NCBI GenBank assembly: GCA_013407085.1
Contig: JACCGJ010001996.1
Span: 62,001-126,000, forward strand
Direction: 5' to 3'
Length of the DNA: 64,000 bases
DNA from: Atriophallophorus winterbourni
Taxonomy: Eukaryota; Platyhelminthes; Trematoda; Plagiorchiida; Microphallidae
Shown here in pieces: positions 10,727 through 22,140 of this stretch; the first letter of the stretch is position 1; each line of letters begins with the position of its first letter. Both the position numbers and the translations under genes were made by a program. Under the pieces are notes generated by a model. That model was not told where the DNA came from, did no database searches, and saw only the letters and a program-made list of their open reading frames with translations.

Positions 10727-10980
10727 CAACCTGATTTTATGATGTATAAATTCCAAGTGATCATTGAGTAAACTCACTAGGAACTGGTTGATCGTCCATG
10801 TATCGAGAGCAATTGTTCCATACCCATATTTTTCAAATGCAACCTCGGGCGTTGGTTCAATATGGATTGCATCATCATCCGTGGATAAATATGGATCAAG
10901 AACCTCACCGGTTCCCCATCCCCATGCTTGCGAAGACCGTTTGAACAGATTGTCAAATGGCACTGGATTTCTCTTCCAGC
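10727..10980 (-). CDS. PIGN: PIGN copy A exon 3
   Basis: 254 nt, acceptor TACAG, donor GTAAGT. Encodes GWKRNPVPFDNLFKRSSQAW, matching human [20 protein letters not shown], then IALDTWTINQFLVSLLNDHL. Catalytic-domain segment downstream of the nucleophile. Confidence 0.95.
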
Positions 10981-11491
10981 CTGTATAAACGGTCAAACGA
11001 ACTTTGAGATGTGGATTATGTAAAAAATGTAATTCGGGCGTTCAAACATGTTCGACAAAGGCCAACATACACGCACTTTACCTGTGAGCATACGAAAGCA
11101 CTGGAAATTTGTGATGATTTTGTTCGAGCAGTCTGTTGGTAACCTTTCACTTCTGACACAGAATCTACAACAGACCAGGGTTGTCAGTGGAAACAGCAAT
11201 CAGCATTTCATTGCATTCACCCAACCAATCCTAAGCTGTCAAAGAACTGCACAGGCGATTAGTATGGTTACCTAATCGGTCACAAACATTCTCCATTATA
11301 TTCGTGCACGCTTATCTGAACAAAAATTCCATTTTATAACAGTATCTTTCAATAAACAGAAACAAAGATTCACAACATATTATTCGTAGCTCAATTAATA
11401 GCATTTTATACATCGATCTGGTACATAAGTTTTATGAACATTCGACACCTGAATCTCATACGAGACTGAAAGCGAAATAAGCTTGATTTAC
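10981..11491. other. Intron 2 of PIGN copy A
   Basis: Closely matches copy B 52932-53439. No gene or repeat recognised. Confidence 0.55.
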
Positions 11492-11613
11492 CAGTTGTTA
11501 CCGATGCCGGATCCTCAAAAAATCCACCGAATAGTACAGCGTGTCCGACTCGAGACTCGGTTGGTGCGCGGGTCCGAGAAATGCCCCAAGTTGCGTTATC
11601 CATCACCAATTTC
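11492..11613 (-). CDS. PIGN: PIGN copy A exon 2 (nucleophile)
   Basis: 122 nt, acceptor TTTCAG, donor GTAAAT. Encodes KLVMDNATWGISRTRAPTES then RVGHAVLFGGFFEDP, matching human WGISHTRVPTESRPGH. The Thr of PTES is the expected nucleophile of the phosphatase-superfamily site. Confidence 0.96.
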
Positions 11614-11835
11614 CTGAAAGTTGTCAAATATCAAAACTAGCATAAATGATCGCCAGACTATGGCCAGGAATGCTTAGAATTATTTCTGTTTGAAAATGTA
11701 AACGGATGTTATCAGATATAGTTATTCGCTTTTAATCACATTGGTCGTATCTATACGCTAAATTCGTCATTATCGCTTCATCTAGAAGAGTCGGTCAATG
11801 GAGTATCTAGGATGAAAAAATTCTCTAAATGCAGC

Positions 11836-13190
11836 AAGCTTAACAACAACCATAGGATGGTAAAAACTGAAATGTAAGTGTATAAAACAAGATAAGGAAT
11901 TAGAATAAGAAGATTCAAGATTCAAGAAGATTCAACAATTTATGGTCACAAAAAGCACATGGCTTCACAATTACCATATCATAGTAAATATGCGTTCAAT
12001 AAGAGGTATAAAAAACAATTATACGATGTCACTGGAGTCAAGTAATATGCTTACACTGATTCAATACACAGTCATCGTCAAATCGTTATGTAACAAATAA
12101 GTGTCCAAGGTTCGAGTGAATGTTGGGATACAGGGAGAGGTGATAATTGCTTCGGGAAGGGCATTCCACAGGAAACAGACACGTACCGAATAGAAATATC
12201 GGCGACAATTAGTACGGGAATGGGGAATTTGTAGTGCCGCTGAGTGGCTACGTGTAATTCCTGATTTACGGTATTTGAACAAATGTTTGAGTGGATGATC
12301 TGGAGTATTCAATATTTTGTAAGTAATGATAACGTCACTTCGAAGTCTACGTTGAAGGGGAGTGGGAGCTTTAGCTTTTTCAACCTTTCCTCGTATGTAA
12401 GGTCTCGAAAACCACGCACGAGTTTAGTTGCACGATGATATATCCTGTCAAGCAAGAATATATCTTTTTTCATCCACGGAGTCCATGCTTGCGATGCATG
12501 TTCCATTGTGGGAATTAAGTAGGTCTTCATGATGCTTGGCAACGTTACAGGCGTAAAGGTTCTGAAGATCCGTCGAAGCATACCTAGAAGCTTTGAAGCA
12601 CGCTTGTAAATGACCTCACAATGCACGCTGTTCTTTAGGCTGCCACATATCCAGACTCCAAGATCCTTCTCCGATTCGGTCCAGCTCAAAATCGTCTGCC
12701 CAAAGTGATATTCGTAATGAAAGGGCTTACCGATTTGCAGTTTATACGTGTTCGGGGAAACGAATAATTCAATAAAAATTCGTCTAACTGCGTTTTAAAG
12801 TCTTGCAAGCTAGTAGAGTCAGCAACGGTAGAAGGTAAAGTGTTCCAACAAAAATACATTTTACAGTTAAGGCGGGAATGGGGTACAACCAGCACATATT
12901 CATGAGTCCGATTATTTCTCGTATCCATTCGCGTGAATAAATCCTTTAAGGGGTGGTTTGAGGTAGAGAATATTTTGTAAAGTAGGATAAGTTGTCCTCT
13001 GATTCGCCGAAAGTGAAAGTCGAACAGACTAATATTAGCTAACCTTTGTTTATAAAGCTTGCTTCGGATGCTGAGCACTAGTTTCGTTGAGCGGATATAG
13101 ATTCGATGCATAAGTTCTAATTCGTTCTTGAGCCACGGAGACTATGACTGCACATCGTATTCCATGATGTTAATAAGCTTGCGCGATTGC
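11836..13190 (-). mobile_element. Two nested CR1 fragments
   Basis: An older CR1 3' fragment (11836-11914 plus about 12700-13185) is split by a second one (11915-12700). The inner copy ends in tandem ATTCAAGA units at 11914-11945 and encodes the ORF2 C-terminus (MEHASQAWTPWMKKDIFLLD; VRVCFLWNALPEA), broken by a frameshift near 12310. The outer piece encodes another family's ORF2 end (STKLVLSIRSKLYKQRL; CKMYFCWNTLP). The older CR1 tail is shared with copy B at 53790-53950; the inner insertion is not. Confidence 0.78.
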
Positions 13191-13544
13191 ACGACAAAGG
13201 GAACATTTGAATCAACACTTGGGCTCGTTCACCTCACAACATGAATGCACAGAATTTCACAAACGCTATGCTCGTCCACCAGTAAAAACAACGTTCCGAC
13301 AGGAGACTTTCAGTGTTATCATTGTGGTGGAAAACATGAACGCGTCAAGGAATGTCGTCATCAGAATACCAAGTGAAATAAATGCCGTAAAATTGGCCAT
13401 TTGGCGCACGTCCGTCAGTCACAGGCAAACGTACTTTCGTTAGAAACCGATTCCGGTGAGTACATTGATAAGTTTGCCTCGCAATTGATTCAAATTATAC
13501 CGACTGCTGCTAAATCCCTTGAAATTTTTATGTTTGGTGTACTT

Positions 13545-14760
13545 ACACCGGAGGATCTGTTGTTTCAGCTGCCTTCTCGAGTTTATCAGTGTCCAAGTCT
13601 CACTCGAGATCCACTCTTTGTCTTTCTTACCCGTCTGCCGATTACGTGCTTACAAGTGTCTTGCCAACAGTCTTTCAGAGCGGTCAAGTGTTCATTCATT
13701 GAGAGTTCAGGGTTTAAGTTGTTAAGCGATTTGAATGTTTTTCAGTGAGATTGAGAAAATCTCTCTTGTACGCTCTTCCCTTAGTTTCTGCGTGTGATAC
13801 TTTACACTAGGCCGACTGCCGGTTTCGTAGAAAGCTCTCAACTTGATTTTAATTGTGGCCATTAGAAGGTAGTGGTCTGAAGCAACATCCACACCTCGCA
13901 TTACGCGTGTATCAAGGAGACTATGTCTCCATTTTCGTGAAATCGATAAGTGATCGATTTGATTGGCAGTAACACCATCAGGTGATGTTCAGATGGCCTT
14001 GTGGATGTTCCGGTGTTGAAAGATGCTGTCTCCGATGAACAGATCGTTGAGCGCGCAAAAATCTGCGAAAAGTTCACCGTTCTCATTCATTTCACCTAGG
14101 GCATGCGTACCCATCACAGATTCTCTCCCTGTGTTGTCTGGACCCAATTTGGCGTTCATGTCACCCATCAAAATCTTGATATCTCGCTTGGGTGTCTTGT
14201 CTAGGACAGAATGCAGACGCACGTAAAATTCTTCTTTCGACTCAAGGGTAGCATTGTTTGTGGGCGCTTAACATTGGATTACCGTCACATTTCTCCCTCT
14301 GGAGTTGAATCTGGCTGTGATTATCCGTGAGTCAACGGGTTTCCATCCAATGAAAGCGTTTGCTACTATTGGGGATAGCATAATGGCGACGCCTTCTGAA
14401 TGACTATTGTTCTCATCTTCATGATCTGAGTAAATAATCCGTTCCCCAGATGTCAAACCAACATACCAGATCCATTCCATCTACTTTCACATATTCCCAT
14501 CAGTTGTATATCATACCTTTGCATTTCTTTCGCGACCTGTGCAGCCTTTCCGGTCTCATACATCGTACGGACCTTCCATGTGGCAAACATTGTTGTTGTT
14601 TTCTTCGACAGAAGATTCATCTGCTGACGAGCATGCGGTGGGCTTTCACCAGTCTGCTTCATTTTTACCTCAGATGAGGTTTCTTCTCGATTCAAGCATG
14701 GAGATGTTACTTTGGTATGACATGTTGCGTTGGTTTAAGTAGCGGTTTGAGGATTTTACA
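13545..14760 (-). mobile_element. RTE (SR2-like) non-LTR element, endonuclease part
   Basis: Minus strand. Starts NREETSSEVKMKQTGESPPH and carries an apurinic endonuclease: TWKVRTMYETGKAAQVAKEM, then GICESRWNGSG, ILMGDMNAKLGPDN, QIDHLSISRKW and ASDHYLLMATIKIKL, then a conserved linker (MNEHLTALKDCWQDTC). Stops and frameshifts split it. The reverse transcriptase is absent. It interrupts the gypsy element. Confidence 0.82.
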
Positions 14761-16209
14761 GAGTGAGGTTGCTGAATCTCACCAAGTACAAATGTTTTCG
14801 AAACTTACTCGTGAAAAATGATGTGCTGCGCAAGCGCCAGGCAATCGTTGAATAGGATGGAACCACACAAAAGGTATTGGTTCACGTCGTGCAAGCCGCC
14901 CCATCAAACCTACTCTGCCGTGATTGGCTACAACACTTCTTATTCATAATATTCAGAGTGCATTCAGTAGCCGATCATTCACTCTCTTCAACGCTTCAGC
15001 ATTAGATGATACAAAAATCGGAAAGTTGACGAATTTTATAGCCAAAATTAACCTGCGAGATCCCGTCATCCCTAAATGTTTCAGACATCTTAGCATTCCG
15101 TACACCTTACGGTCTAAAGTAGACGAGAGAATTAAAAAATTTGCAGTAAAATGGAACCATCGTAAGGGTCGATCACTCGATTGGGCAGCTCATATTTTAC
15201 CTCTGCTTAAATCGGATGCCAACTTAGGAATATGTGGTGACTACAAACCAATCGAGAATAGGGGACTAGTACGCAACCATGGCTGGGGGGCAACAATTTA
15301 CGAAACTTGACTTCAGTCATGCCTACTCCCAACTCGAATTGGATGGATGTTCCCAGCCCCTTACCACCATTGCAACCCATACGGGTTTGTTCAAGTATAC
15401 ACGCTTGCCGTTTGGCATCAGCGCAGCCCCTGGCGTGGTCGAAAACTTGTTTATAGATATACCAAACACCTGTGTTCATATGGACGATCTTTTGATCGCC
15501 GGAATGACGTTCAAGTACTTCAGCAAGTAGAAGAACGAAGGCTACGTTTGAAGAAATCAAAGTGCAAATTTATGGTTGATTCTGTTGCATACTTGGGTTT
15601 CAAACTCGATCGAACCGGCTTGCATGCACTACCTGACCGAATGAAACAAATCCTGAAGACGCCTGCACCACGAAACGAAACGGAACTACGATCTTTCATC
15701 AGCATTACTGACGATTTTTGCCCAACTTTTCTACTATTCTATATCCCTTGCATGATTCGCTACAAAATGGTGTAAAGTGGGCTTGGTCCACAAGAGAGCA
15801 ACAATCTTTTGAAAAAGCCAAAAACCTTCTGTCTTCCTTGGGGATCTTGGTTGTTTTCGATCCTAAGAAACCTCTAGTTCTTCAATGTGACGCTTTGCCG
15901 TATGGCGTTGGTGTGATAATTGTTCATACAGATGATCGCGGAGAAATTCGTCCAATTGCATTTGCATCACGTACACTACATTCTTCCGAGAAAATTACTC
16001 ACATTTGGACAAGGAGGCTCTTGCCGTCGAATCCGAAGTGAAGCATTTTCATCAGAATTTAAGTGAAAATGTTTTCAACATTTTGGTTGATCATAAACCA
16101 CACTTGTTCTTGCTGGGAGAAAACAGAGGAATCGACTTCTTGATGACACATCGTATGTTACGCTGTTCCGTATATCGAAAGACTGCGAAGTCTGGGTCTA
16201 TGTGACTTT

Positions 16210-16628
16210 ACCCAAAGGAGGATACGACGCGATATTATTCTGACATATAGAATTGTGTCTACCGAAGGACATCCACTAAAACACTTGCTTGATGTATGTG
16301 ATGGAAAAGTGACACGCGGTCATACCTTATCCCTTAACGTTCCAATTTCCCGTATTGATTGTCGGCGCCATTTTTTCGCCGTACGAGCTATATTTCTTTG
16401 GAATTCCCTACCCCAACATGTGGTGGACTCTCCTTGCTTGGTGATTTTTAAAGCGAAATCGGACTTGCACTTGCAAACGAACATCATTCGTGAGCCTTAC
16501 ATTTGATATTCTCTATTGCTTTTATACTATTGTAATTTTCATGTTTTTATTCATACCGTAATCCTGTGGTATTGTAAAGTATTAACTTTTTTAACCATAA
16601 ATTCTTGAATCTTGAATCTTGAATCTTA
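16210..16628 (+). mobile_element. CR1 3' fragment inserted in gypsy pol
   Basis: Encodes the ORF2 C-terminus (PLKHLLDVCDGKVTRGHTLS; VRAIFLWNSLPQHVVDSP) and ends with tandem TTGAATC units at 16602-16627. Immediately after, the gypsy frame resumes with YNYRIRHVPG, so the insertion point is clear. Confidence 0.8.
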
Positions 16629-16768
16629 CAACTATCGAATAAGACACGTTCCAGGAAAGAACAATGTTGTAGCAGACTCATTGAGCCGACTTGCGTGGAA
16701 AGTGGAAATACGCCATCACTGTTATCTGTGGGCATTCTTCACTGAAAGTTAGTTCTTCTCATTCCAGG

Positions 16769-16798
16769 GTGATATATATATATATATATATATATAAT
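16769..16798. repeat. (TA)n microsatellite
   Basis: Uninterrupted TA dinucleotides. Confidence 0.9.
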
Positions 16799-17141
16799 GT
16801 GTTTAACTTGCAGTATAGTTGCTATTTGCTGCTTAATTAATGTAACATGATATTACAACGCCTGCGGATTCCATCGCGAAAACCCAATCAATTGAAAGTT
16901 GCACATTGATGAGGTTCATTTTACGTAGAATGAATTTTTTTTATTCATTTTGGTATCAAAGCTTGCTAACGCCAAACTGTCTAATAAGTTAACGTTCCGA
17001 AATCGAATGCCATAGCATACTACATGGAATTGATTTCTCAGACAAATATATAAAATATAAACAAATGCGGACTTTATCAATTCCGAGTTATTAATTTATT
17101 ACTTATGAATGTTGTTTAGAAAATACCGTTATAAATCGTAC

Positions 17142-17404
17142 CTGAGAAAGGGAGTATTTTCCATTGTGTTGGTAAATAAAACGTCAGCTCGCAATCCATC
17201 AATTACAATGAACACTACATGTGTCGCCGATGGATACTGGTCGTTTGCAAAAGGCTCCAAGCCAGGCTCGATGGATGAGATGAAGTAAATTCCGAATATA
17301 GATAAAAACAAAATTGTGTAAAAGGTTAGCAAGATAATGCACTGTATCATGAATTTGATCCGCTTCATCGCCATTTCCGGTAAGTGTGGTTGATGGATCG
17401 GCAT
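17142..17404 (-). CDS. PIGN: PIGN copy A exon 1 (start uncertain)
   Basis: Encodes an N-terminal membrane anchor (FMIQCIILLTFYTILFLSIF then GIYFISSIEPG) and HVVFIVIDGLRADVLF, where the Asp of DGLRAD is the first metal-binding residue of the family. Donor GTACGA at 17136-17141, phase 2, joins exon 2. The start could be the Met at 17404 or one of several internal Met codons; human PIGN begins close to the anchor, which favours an internal start. Confidence 0.88.
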
Positions 17405-18420
17405 TGTACGTTTTGAACCGTGTTTATGCAGTATCGATATTAGCTAAGTTGCACATGTCAAGTGCTCGCAGCACAAGACTTGACCTGTTCAGGACAACTC
17501 TATTGGTACAAAACAGTGTAGCACAAAGGTTGGCCAGACGCACGTACACAACCACACGGAATGAACGAGAACAGCTATTGGCTATCGATCTATCGACAAA
17601 TCAAGCTGACCACTCATCAATATTCAGTGACCGATAAATGTAAAAATGATGACTAACATACACAATTTAACATTTTACAATACCGCTAGTTTTACTTTGA
17701 ATCAGCTTAATTAAACTGCACTATACCAAAACTGTTCAAACCGATTGTTTTCAAATTTGTTTTTGTGAATATGAAAACTCGATAAGCCCCAAACATTATT
17801 CATTATTTTTTTACTTAAATTAAAATAAGTAATAAAGAAATCGATAGTACTTTCGAGGAAATTTACGATAACTCCTCATTCGCATTCTACATAGAAATAC
17901 ACGTATACTGTGTGAAATAATGGTCAATGTTTTCCTATTATTAATATGTTGTAGGGTCGGATTAGAATTATGAGCTGTGTCGAATTTCGTTCTATTGTTG
18001 ACTTTAATATTTTCATGCTGTACTCATGACATGACATGATATCATTCAATTCGAACCGCTGGATACATGTAAACATTGTCGAATGCGTTTCTGGTTTCAC
18101 ACTTACTTATGCTACAGATGTAGCATACGCCAAGGACATGCGACATCATCTCTTGATTCAATGATATTTTGCATTTTGCTTACCATTTAATTTAGCGAAC
18201 ATAACAGGTTGACAGTTTCAAATGACCACTCAACACGTTTTTGCGGGTTATGTGTTTTTCGTGAACGACAGATTGTAATTGTGGCTGACTTAAGCGTAAG
18301 CTGTTTCATCGTACGGGACAATCAGACGTACAAACACATTCGGGAAATATTAATGCAGCTGAAGTCGAATCATGTGAAAGTGACAAATTTTACGAATAAA
18401 AACCCCAATATGCAGACCGT
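17405..18420. other. Upstream region of PIGN copy A
   Basis: No coding signal recognised. Expected to hold the promoter of copy A; no convincing TATA or initiator element could be assigned. Confidence 0.45.
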
Positions 18421-18424
18421 TCAA

Positions 18425-18530
18425 GCACAACCCACGACCGGTTTCGTGCTATGGGCACTCATCATATAGGGGCAATAGGATCAAGATCTGCATGCCGTAA
18501 ACAGTGAAGGAAATGGTAAACAATCTTTGA
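18425..18530 (-). ncRNA. SINE-like repeat with decayed hammerhead
   Basis: The hammerhead part at 18430-18472 has perfect GCAC-GAAA-CCGGTC sequence, but the first core base is A instead of C (ATGATGA) and the stem II loop is altered. It is followed by atctgcatgccgtaaacagt and aaatggtaaacaa as in the other copies. Confidence 0.6.
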
Positions 18531-18748
18531 AATTTAGTGACTCTACAGGATAAGGTGGAAATGCATGTGAATATGGATTTTTTGTTCATCATACGGCTTT
18601 ATTTCCATAAATATATGCGTGTATTCGCATAAACTGCGATTACCCATTCGTCTCTCGAAGTAGTATGTAAGAAGCTTGTTTCACGTTGTATATCTCTTCG
18701 GACATTTCTCGTCGATGAGCACAGCTGAGTTGATCTAACAGTGAAACA

Positions 18749-18985
18749 TGATGCGATAGAAATGAATGAACTAAGGACAAAAATTCTACGGTTGGCACAC
18801 ATCAACGCCTCGTCGATTGATAACGCTCGTGAAAAATGATCAATCGTAGGAAACTGCTGATCTCATTCTGGAAAAGTATGAGAGCTATCCCTAGATGTGC
18901 TCAAAAAATTTAAACGCAAATGCATAATTTCTCTAAATGTGAGTGTTACGTGAGTTTGTAAAAGATGACAACAGCTCGATGGCTG
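18749..18985. repeat. Duplicated upstream segment (paired with 63611-63850)
   Basis: Closely matches 63611-63850, including aaattctacggttggcacac versus aaattccacggtttttacac and a shared tatgagagctatcccagatg-like run. Identity is lost at about 18985, just inside the plus-strand ORF that starts at 18965. This marks the 5'-side limit of the duplicated unit. Confidence 0.75.
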
Positions 18986-19306
18986 CTGGCCACTGCTGGT
19001 AGCATATATGTATTTAGCATTATTCCATTCTCCTATCAGTATGCCATATACCACTGGCCAATAAATAGTTGCGTAGTGGCGCGCCCAGTAGTTCCGACAA
19101 GTCTCGAAGAATTGGGCGTGATTTCATCGAAAGCTGATGATGAACTAGCCAGTTGGTTCCCTGTCAGAGTTGAATGGAAAATTATTTCTCCCAAAACCTT
19201 CATTTGTGAAAATGTTTTTGATTCATTAATATGGAGTGTTTTCCTGAATTGGAAATATGCGTGGAGAAACTCACTAGAGCATCATCAGTATCATCTGAGC
19301 ACTTAG
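18965..19306 (+). CDS. Possible unrecognised membrane-protein exon
   Basis: 113-codon ORF starting MTTARWLLATAGSIYVFSII, one predicted N-terminal transmembrane segment, then PVVPTSLEELGVISSKADDE. It lies between the two PIGN copies on the opposite strand. The family was not recognised. It may be a 5' exon of a gene continuing at 19411, but no convincing donor site was identified. It may equally be a chance ORF. Confidence 0.3.
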   Translation: MTTARWLLATAGSIYVFSIIPFSYQYAIYHWPINSCVVARPVVPTSLEELGVISSKADDELASWFPVRVEWKIISPKTFICENVFDSLIWSVFLNWKYAWRNSLEHHQYHLST

Positions 19307-19410
19307 ATAATCATGGTTGGTTTTGATGTGTAAACATTTCAGTCCCTCCTGCCGCTGTCTCCGAAAGCATAATGGATCGAAATTTAGTCGTATATATCTT
19401 TCTCTGTAAG

Positions 19411-19678
19411 ATTGTTTTGTGTTATAACCGATGATGGATTTCGTGAAAGAACGTTTTATCTTTTCTACAATCCGTACGGCTGTATGGTTGTGCGGTCATA
19501 TAAAGCATTGTTCGTCAAACTCCTTCTTTTATCGGTGCTATCTGGTATTGAGTTGGGCCAGCTAGAGCTGCATACGGTTGGACTTGTGCTGACAGCAATT
19601 GCATCATACACTACATTGTGGTGGTTGGATGGCTTCAAAATTGCCACGGCCGGATCGGTTCTGGGGATAAGCTCCTAA
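19411..19678 (+). CDS. Possible second exon of the unrecognised membrane protein
   Basis: Follows an acceptor-like tttctctgtaag. Encodes FCVITDDGFRERTFYLFYNP, then two hydrophobic segments (ALFVKLLLLSVLSGIELG; HTVGLVLTAIASYTTLWWLD), with a stop at 19678. Looks like a small two-helix membrane protein. The family was not recognised. Linkage to the ORF at 18965 is a guess. Confidence 0.35.
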
Positions 19679-19679
19679 T

Positions 19680-20597
19680 TCTAAAAGAGTTCGAGCTGTG
19701 CGTCTCATATAGCCTTCTTCAAAATGTCCCGTAATGGATATCATGCTTCTCGTTCTTAGCCATTCACACTTTCTTCTCACGATCGATAATTGGGATTGGC
19801 CACGACAAAATGTCCGTTCACCACAGGTTCTTTGTTGGTCACGGCACCAGCAAAGCGGCGTGGGGGTCAGAGCCACAGTGAGGGAATCATTGCTTCAGGT
19901 CATTTAGGTCAACACTGCAGGTGGCACAGTTGCTTTTAGTTGGCAAGGCCATCTCAGCTATCTACTTCATTGAAGAGGACCACACCATCATTTTGAGTAA
20001 CTAAAATAAAGGCAGCTGCAGTAGTGCAATTTAACTATGTAAGCTATCAACCAAAGTCTCGATAAGTAAATCATCAGTGGATTAACTCAAACCAATAAGA
20101 ACGTTTTTCCTTATGAAATACTGTTACTGGAGGGGCACAATGATCATGAAGTATAAAAATAGTTCGCCTAAAATAATCCAATATTTCATACATACGGGGA
20201 AGTTTCAATCATTAAAACAACTTTTCTGTCTGTCTTAATACAATAAATGATAGACCTCACAGACAAAGAATATATGTTTCTTCATTTCTTATAGCTTTCA
20301 TCAGTTAATAAAGCTTGAGTCCTGTCACCCACAGTATATTAGTTGCAGCGGAACTAAACCAAATTCAACCGTAATAAACTATCATGATTTTATTGGTGGC
20401 GGAGTTGTAACAGTCTATAATCAAAAACATTTTATGTATGCCTTAAGGATTACTAAGCATATTCTCGTAGTATATAACGTAGAGATTGTATAAACAATAT
20501 ATATTTTATTCAAAACAAAATATATACAATAATGATATAATAATTGATGGGAAAATGCAGTTAAAATGGAACAAAAACGGGAAACGGATTGACGAAT
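19680..20597. other. Region downstream of PIGN copy B
   Basis: No gene recognised. Expected to contain the 3'UTR and poly(A) signal of copy B on the minus strand. The sequence is very AT-rich near 20500-20590. Confidence 0.4.
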
Positions 20598-20879
20598 TCA
20601 ACGTTTCCATGATGTTTTAATCAAAATAAAACCCAGCATGGTAATAAGGCACGAGCTAAAAGTGAAAACGATCGAGATTCCATATCGCGTGATGCTCATC
20701 CCCATTTCTAACCAACTTCCTTCATTCTTGATACGCAGAAATAATCCATAAGACATCACGTTACACAGAATACATACGGTGAAGAAGTTACAGTTGCGAG
20801 GAAATTTCAAGTGGATTTGTGTTGTGAATTCCACGACCGTCGCGTAGGCCATCCCAACGTATAGCAATGGGACTATTAT
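20598..20879 (-). CDS. PIGN: PIGN copy B exon 20 (C-terminus)
   Basis: Acceptor CCTTCAG at 20880 onward. Encodes IIVPLLYVGMAYATVVEFTT, then NEGSWLEMGMSITRYGISIV, matching human DYGSWLDIGTSISHYVIV near the C-terminus, and stops after KTSWKR. The Lys-rich end could act in ER retention, but that is inference. Confidence 0.93.
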   Translation of the reverse strand: MIVPLLYVGMAYATVVEFTTQIHLKFPRNCNFFTVCILCNVMSYGLFLRIKNEGSWLEMGMSITRYGISIVFTFSSCLITMLGFILIKTSWKR

Positions 20880-21175
20880 CTGAAGGGCACAGAAATATTA
20901 TATATGAGAATTAATAATGTTGTATGTAGATAAATTTATTCAAACACAAAGAATAGAGTATAGAGCACCGGATTGATTAGTCATCGAGTTGTCTGAACCA
21001 CGTTCATCACATTTTGGCACATTGACATAATTTAAGTTAAATACTTAAAACATATTAGTTATGGTCATGTAAAATATTGTGGTAGCAATGTATTTGTTAT
21101 GATTCATTTTACAGAAATGTAAGCATAAAAACTCGTTCATTGGCATTGTGTGTTGTAAAATACACCGAGTTATAC
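20880..21175. other. Intron 19 of PIGN copy B
   Basis: Human PIGN has about 20 more residues between the segments encoded by exons 19 and 20. No matching exon was found here, so the family loop may be shorter in this lineage or a small exon was missed. Confidence 0.45.
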
Positions 21176-21233
21176 CTCAAACAAGGAGAGCTCATTCGCA
21201 AGACCAAACAGTCCAATCACACATATTCGGATG
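21176..21233 (-). CDS. PIGN: PIGN copy B exon 19
   Basis: 58 nt, acceptor TTAAAAG, donor GTATAA. Encodes IRICVIGLFGLANELSLFE, aligning with human LVTAFFGTGNIASINSFD. Phase fits exons 18 and 20. Confidence 0.7.
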
Positions 21234-21302
21234 CTTTTAAACCCATGAGCTTAAAACAAAATTGCACATGCGTATGAACACATGCGAATCCTCGTCTTAC
21301 TG

Positions 21303-21347
21303 TCTCTGCCTGATGAGTGCGAAAGGCACAAAACCAGTCCTACAGGG
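21303..21347 (+). ncRNA. Hammerhead ribozyme, one core change, plus strand
   Basis: CTGATGA, stem II GTGC-GAAAG-GCAC, then AAAA where GAAA is expected, then CCAGTC with GUC. Stem I is weak. It lies about 70 nt from exon 19 of copy B and is opposite in orientation to most other copies. Confidence 0.6.
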
Positions 21348-21369
21348 AAATGCATGCCAATACTGATTT

Positions 21370-22140
21370 TTTAAGCCCATAAGTTTAATCAAGTGTGTTG
21401 ACACATGTGATGTCAACAAAACGTTCTTACCAGTGTTATCAACAGTGTCTTACGAGCTCAACTTTTTTATGTTTAAATGCATGCTGATCATAATCGTACT
21501 AATCCGTTCAAGAGATTGCTTTACAAAAGCTTATCTGATCCTACCGAAGCGCGAACAACATTTATTATAGAGGAAGTGAACGGGCAAATCCAAACCTCGT
21601 TCAACGTCAAGAACGTTTTGCGTTTTTCATAAGCCTCTGGGGGCATTCGATGCAGCATTCACCAAGTCATCCCTACCATCTCGAAAATTTATCAAATCGT
21701 TTATTACGCACACGACAACAATAGGAACAAATGCTTACGTTTTATAGGCAAATCGCGCAACCACCAGCTTGTCCTTAACATTTATTTGTCAGCTGGTAAT
21801 TAAATCTAATGTAAGTCGATTTCATGGCAATCGGTTCAAATCATTCCTCCTCACGTTGGAGTCAGTTGACCGACCTCGATGATTAACATATCGTTCAGTG
21901 GCGCCAGGGTTTGTCCTTGTGTTATTGCTTCAGAAGATGTTTTTGCTGGAACCCTTCTCATGCAATTATCTGAAACTCGAATTCTCGTGGGTTTGCGATC
22001 GTTGTCGTCGGACGTTTCCGCACTTCAGAACTCAAACTTCCAGAAAGTTGAATGGAAGTTTCGTTCGCTCTGACCAGCTGTTCAATATATCTAATCGCTT
22101 TGTAAGCGCAAACAGTTCACGCTTGACGTGTTTCGCATCC
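21370..22140. other. Intron 18 sequence, no gene seen
   Basis: Intronic to PIGN copy B. Nothing recognised beyond the adjoining hammerhead repeat and CR1 fragment. Confidence 0.45.

Larger units (their letters stand above)
13230..16745 (+). mobile_element. Ty3/gypsy LTR-retrotransposon remnant, split by two insertions
   Basis: Order on the plus strand: Gag zinc knuckles (CYHCGGKHERVKEC and CRKIGHLAH, about 13310-13415), an RTE insertion (13545-14760), reverse transcriptase (IPYTLRSKVDERIKKF; CGDYK; FTKLDFSHAYSQLELDG; RLPFGISAAPGV; VHMDDLLIAG), RNase H (VLQCDALPYGVGVIIVHTDD; FASRTLHSSEK), a CR1 insertion (16210-16628), then YRIRHVPGKNNVVADSLSRL. Several frameshifts. No LTRs or integrase recognised. 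Not in copy B at the aligned place. Confidence 0.85.
1..17404 (-). other. PIGN: PIGN-like gene, copy A (locus; 3' end outside window)
   Basis: Whole-locus entry. GPI ethanolamine phosphate transferase 1 adds ethanolamine phosphate to the first mannose of GPI precursors in the ER. Exons 1-11 are found here, covering the N-terminal membrane anchor, the luminal alkaline-phosphatase-superfamily domain (exons 1-5), the luminal stalk (exons 6-9) and the first transmembrane helices of the C-terminal half (exons 10-11). Every exon is open, has GT/AG borders and joins its neighbours in phase. Exons 12 onward would lie left of position 1. The introns hold a decayed Penelope-like element, a pogo-like transposon, CR1, RTE and gypsy pieces and hammerhead repeats. 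This copy keeps the catalytic residues checked. The family assignment rests on recalled resemblance to human PIGN, not on a database search. Confidence 0.9.

Noticed and set aside
15207..15560. 117-codon minus-strand ORF
   Set aside because: It is the antisense shadow of the gypsy reverse transcriptase on the plus strand.
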